Below are positions 47,745-48,303 of a stretch of 48,303 nt of DNA, in pieces; position 1 is the first letter of the stretch, and each line of letters starts with the position of its first letter. The translations under genes and the position numbers were made by a program. Source of the DNA: Alphaproteobacteria bacterium (GTDB taxonomy: Bacteria; Pseudomonadota; Alphaproteobacteria; Micavibrionales; UBA2020); assembly GCA_021413445.1 (NCBI GenBank), contig JAIOQI010000003.1, positions 1 to 48,303 on the forward strand, read 5' to 3'. The notes below the pieces were generated by a model. That model was not told the origin of the DNA, searched no databases, and saw only the letters and a program-made list of their open reading frames with translations.

Positions 47745-47821
47745 TGGTCGGGACGGCGAGATTCGAACTCGCGACCCCTTGCACCCCATGCAAGTGCGCT
47801 ACCAGGCTGCGCTACGTCCCG
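47745..47821 (-). tRNA. tRNA-Pro (GGG anticodon)
   Basis: On the minus strand a full cloverleaf is present: acceptor CGGGACG with CGTCCCG, D arm TAGCGCAGCCTGGTAGCGC, anticodon stem-loop CTTGC-ATGGGGT-GCAAG with GGG anticodon, T arm GCGAG-TTCGAAT-CTCGC, and encoded ACCA end. Confidence 0.96.
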
Positions 47822-47921
47822 ACTCAAGGTCGAGTGGTCACACTAGCACACAGGTTCCTCCCACGGCAATAGAACTTTGTTTGCCTCCGGATATTGGGCT
47901 CCCACGCGGAAACTTTGAACC

Positions 47922-47949
47922 TTGAACTTTCTCCCGCGAGTCCTACACT
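47922..47949 (+). promoter_or_regulatory. Leaderless-type promoter of the Lrp/AsnC gene
   Basis: TTGAAC (47922-47927), a 16-nt spacer and TACACT (47944-47949) are followed after 7 nt by the ATG at 47957. There is no Shine-Dalgarno. Confidence 0.45.
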
Positions 47950-47956
47950 CCCGCTT

Positions 47957-48303
47957 ATGGACCCGTTATTGAAATTGCTGGAAGAACACGCCCTGCGCAC
48001 GCCGGCCGACCTGGGCAAAATGCTCAACCTGTCCGCGGCCGAAGTCGAACGCCGCATCCAACAATACGAGGATGACAAAGTCATCATCGGCTACAAAGCC
48101 GTCATCAATGACGACAAGATCGATACGGACCTCGTCAAGGCAGTCATTGAAGTCAAGGTCCAGCCCGAACGCGAAGGCGGGTTTGATCGCATTGCCCGGC
48201 GCATTGCCAAGTTCGACGAGGTCACCAGCCTGTTCCTGATGAGCGGCGGCTACGACCTACTGATTTTTGTGGAGGGCCACAACCTGCGCGAAGTCGCCCA
48301 ATT
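47957..48303 (+). CDS. Lrp/AsnC-family transcriptional regulator, cut by the window end
   Basis: The first 115 residues are visible. Residues 1-45 form a winged helix-turn-helix (LLKLLEEHALRTPADLGKML, then AAEVERRIQQYEDD), followed by VIIGYKAVIN, the usual linker in Lrp/AsnC proteins, and a C-terminal RAM ligand-binding domain (VKAVIEVKVQPEREGGFDRI, then LFLMSGGYDLLIFVEG). The recognition-helix segment is shorter than in classical Lrp. Ligand and targets are unknown. A leaderless-type promoter precedes it. Confidence 0.88.
   Translation, partial: MDPLLKLLEEHALRTPADLGKMLNLSAAEVERRIQQYEDDKVIIGYKAVINDDKIDTDLVKAVIEVKVQPEREGGFDRIARRIAKFDEVTSLFLMSGGYDLLIFVEGHNLREVAQ

Noticed and set aside
47742-47872. 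Short plus-strand open frame beginning [13 protein letters not shown]
   Set aside because: It is the antisense translation of tRNA-Pro, a frequent annotation artefact.
36903-48303. Genomic island acquired by horizontal transfer
   Set aside because: No integrase, tRNA-end duplication or direct repeats occur at the boundary, essential ribosomal genes would be lost, and both border genes are truncated; a chimeric join explains it better.

Overview
The window looks like two unrelated bacterial chromosome segments joined at about 36,903-36,910. The left 36.9 kb is a dense alphaproteobacterial core-genome segment. It carries a DUF4167 protein between clpB and prmC, the order lysC-ptsP-rodZ-ispG-prfA-prmC, an ATP12-type F1-ATPase chaperone, and the order rpsM-rpsK-rpoA-rplQ / degP-rarA-crcB-rluC. 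Most of its genes have clear Shine-Dalgarno sites. The right 11.4 kb is a different genome, most like Verrucomicrobiota or a relative (inference from gene content and palindromic repeats). It has few Shine-Dalgarno sites and repeatedly places a -10 box 6-7 nt before the start codon.

Left part. 1-10.4 kb, minus strand: partial clpB, then the housekeeping operon lysC-ptsP-rodZ-ispG-prfA-prmC-DUF4167 (amino-acid synthesis, nitrogen PTS, cell shape, isoprenoids, translation termination). PrmC methylates the GGQ motif of the RF1 encoded next to it. 10.6-16.6 kb, plus strand: purA, a DUF3108 envelope protein and glmU-glmS (UDP-GlcNAc synthesis), with a small membrane-protein gene on the minus strand between purA and the DUF3108 gene. 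16.5-21.9 kb is the accessory stretch: an unknown protein with an internal duplication, a Met-rich periplasmic protein bracketed by grxD and a decayed copy of the grxD 3' end, a pentapeptide-repeat protein, an inhibitory-type serpin and a DUF1566-like protein. 22.1-29.2 kb: mutL with a membrane-protein gene, then atp12, rluC, crcB, rarA and degP in one overlapping minus-strand run. 29.2-36.9 kb: the alpha and spc ribosomal-protein operons (rplQ, rpoA, rpsK, rpsM, adk, secY, rplO, rpmD, rpsE, rplR, rplF, rpsH), cut immediately upstream of rpsH where rpsN would be expected.

Right part. It begins inside a NodU/CmcH-type carbamoyltransferase that lacks its N-terminal third. Then come a small secreted protein, a GIY-YIG nuclease next to tRNA-Met, a membrane protein, a secreted fusion of a tyrosine-phosphatase-like domain with a C-terminal cytochrome c motif, a family 8-like polysaccharide lyase, a phytanoyl-CoA-dioxygenase-like protein, an AraC regulator, proC-yggS, a DUF309 protein with a multi-pass membrane protein, tRNA-Pro and a partial Lrp/AsnC regulator.

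No CRISPR array, insertion sequence, phage module, rRNA or recognisable defence system was seen. The points most worth checking are the chimeric junction, the leaderless-promoter pattern of the right part, the phosphatase-cytochrome fusion and the grxD-flanked Met-rich gene. No stretch longer than 300 bases lacks a gene.
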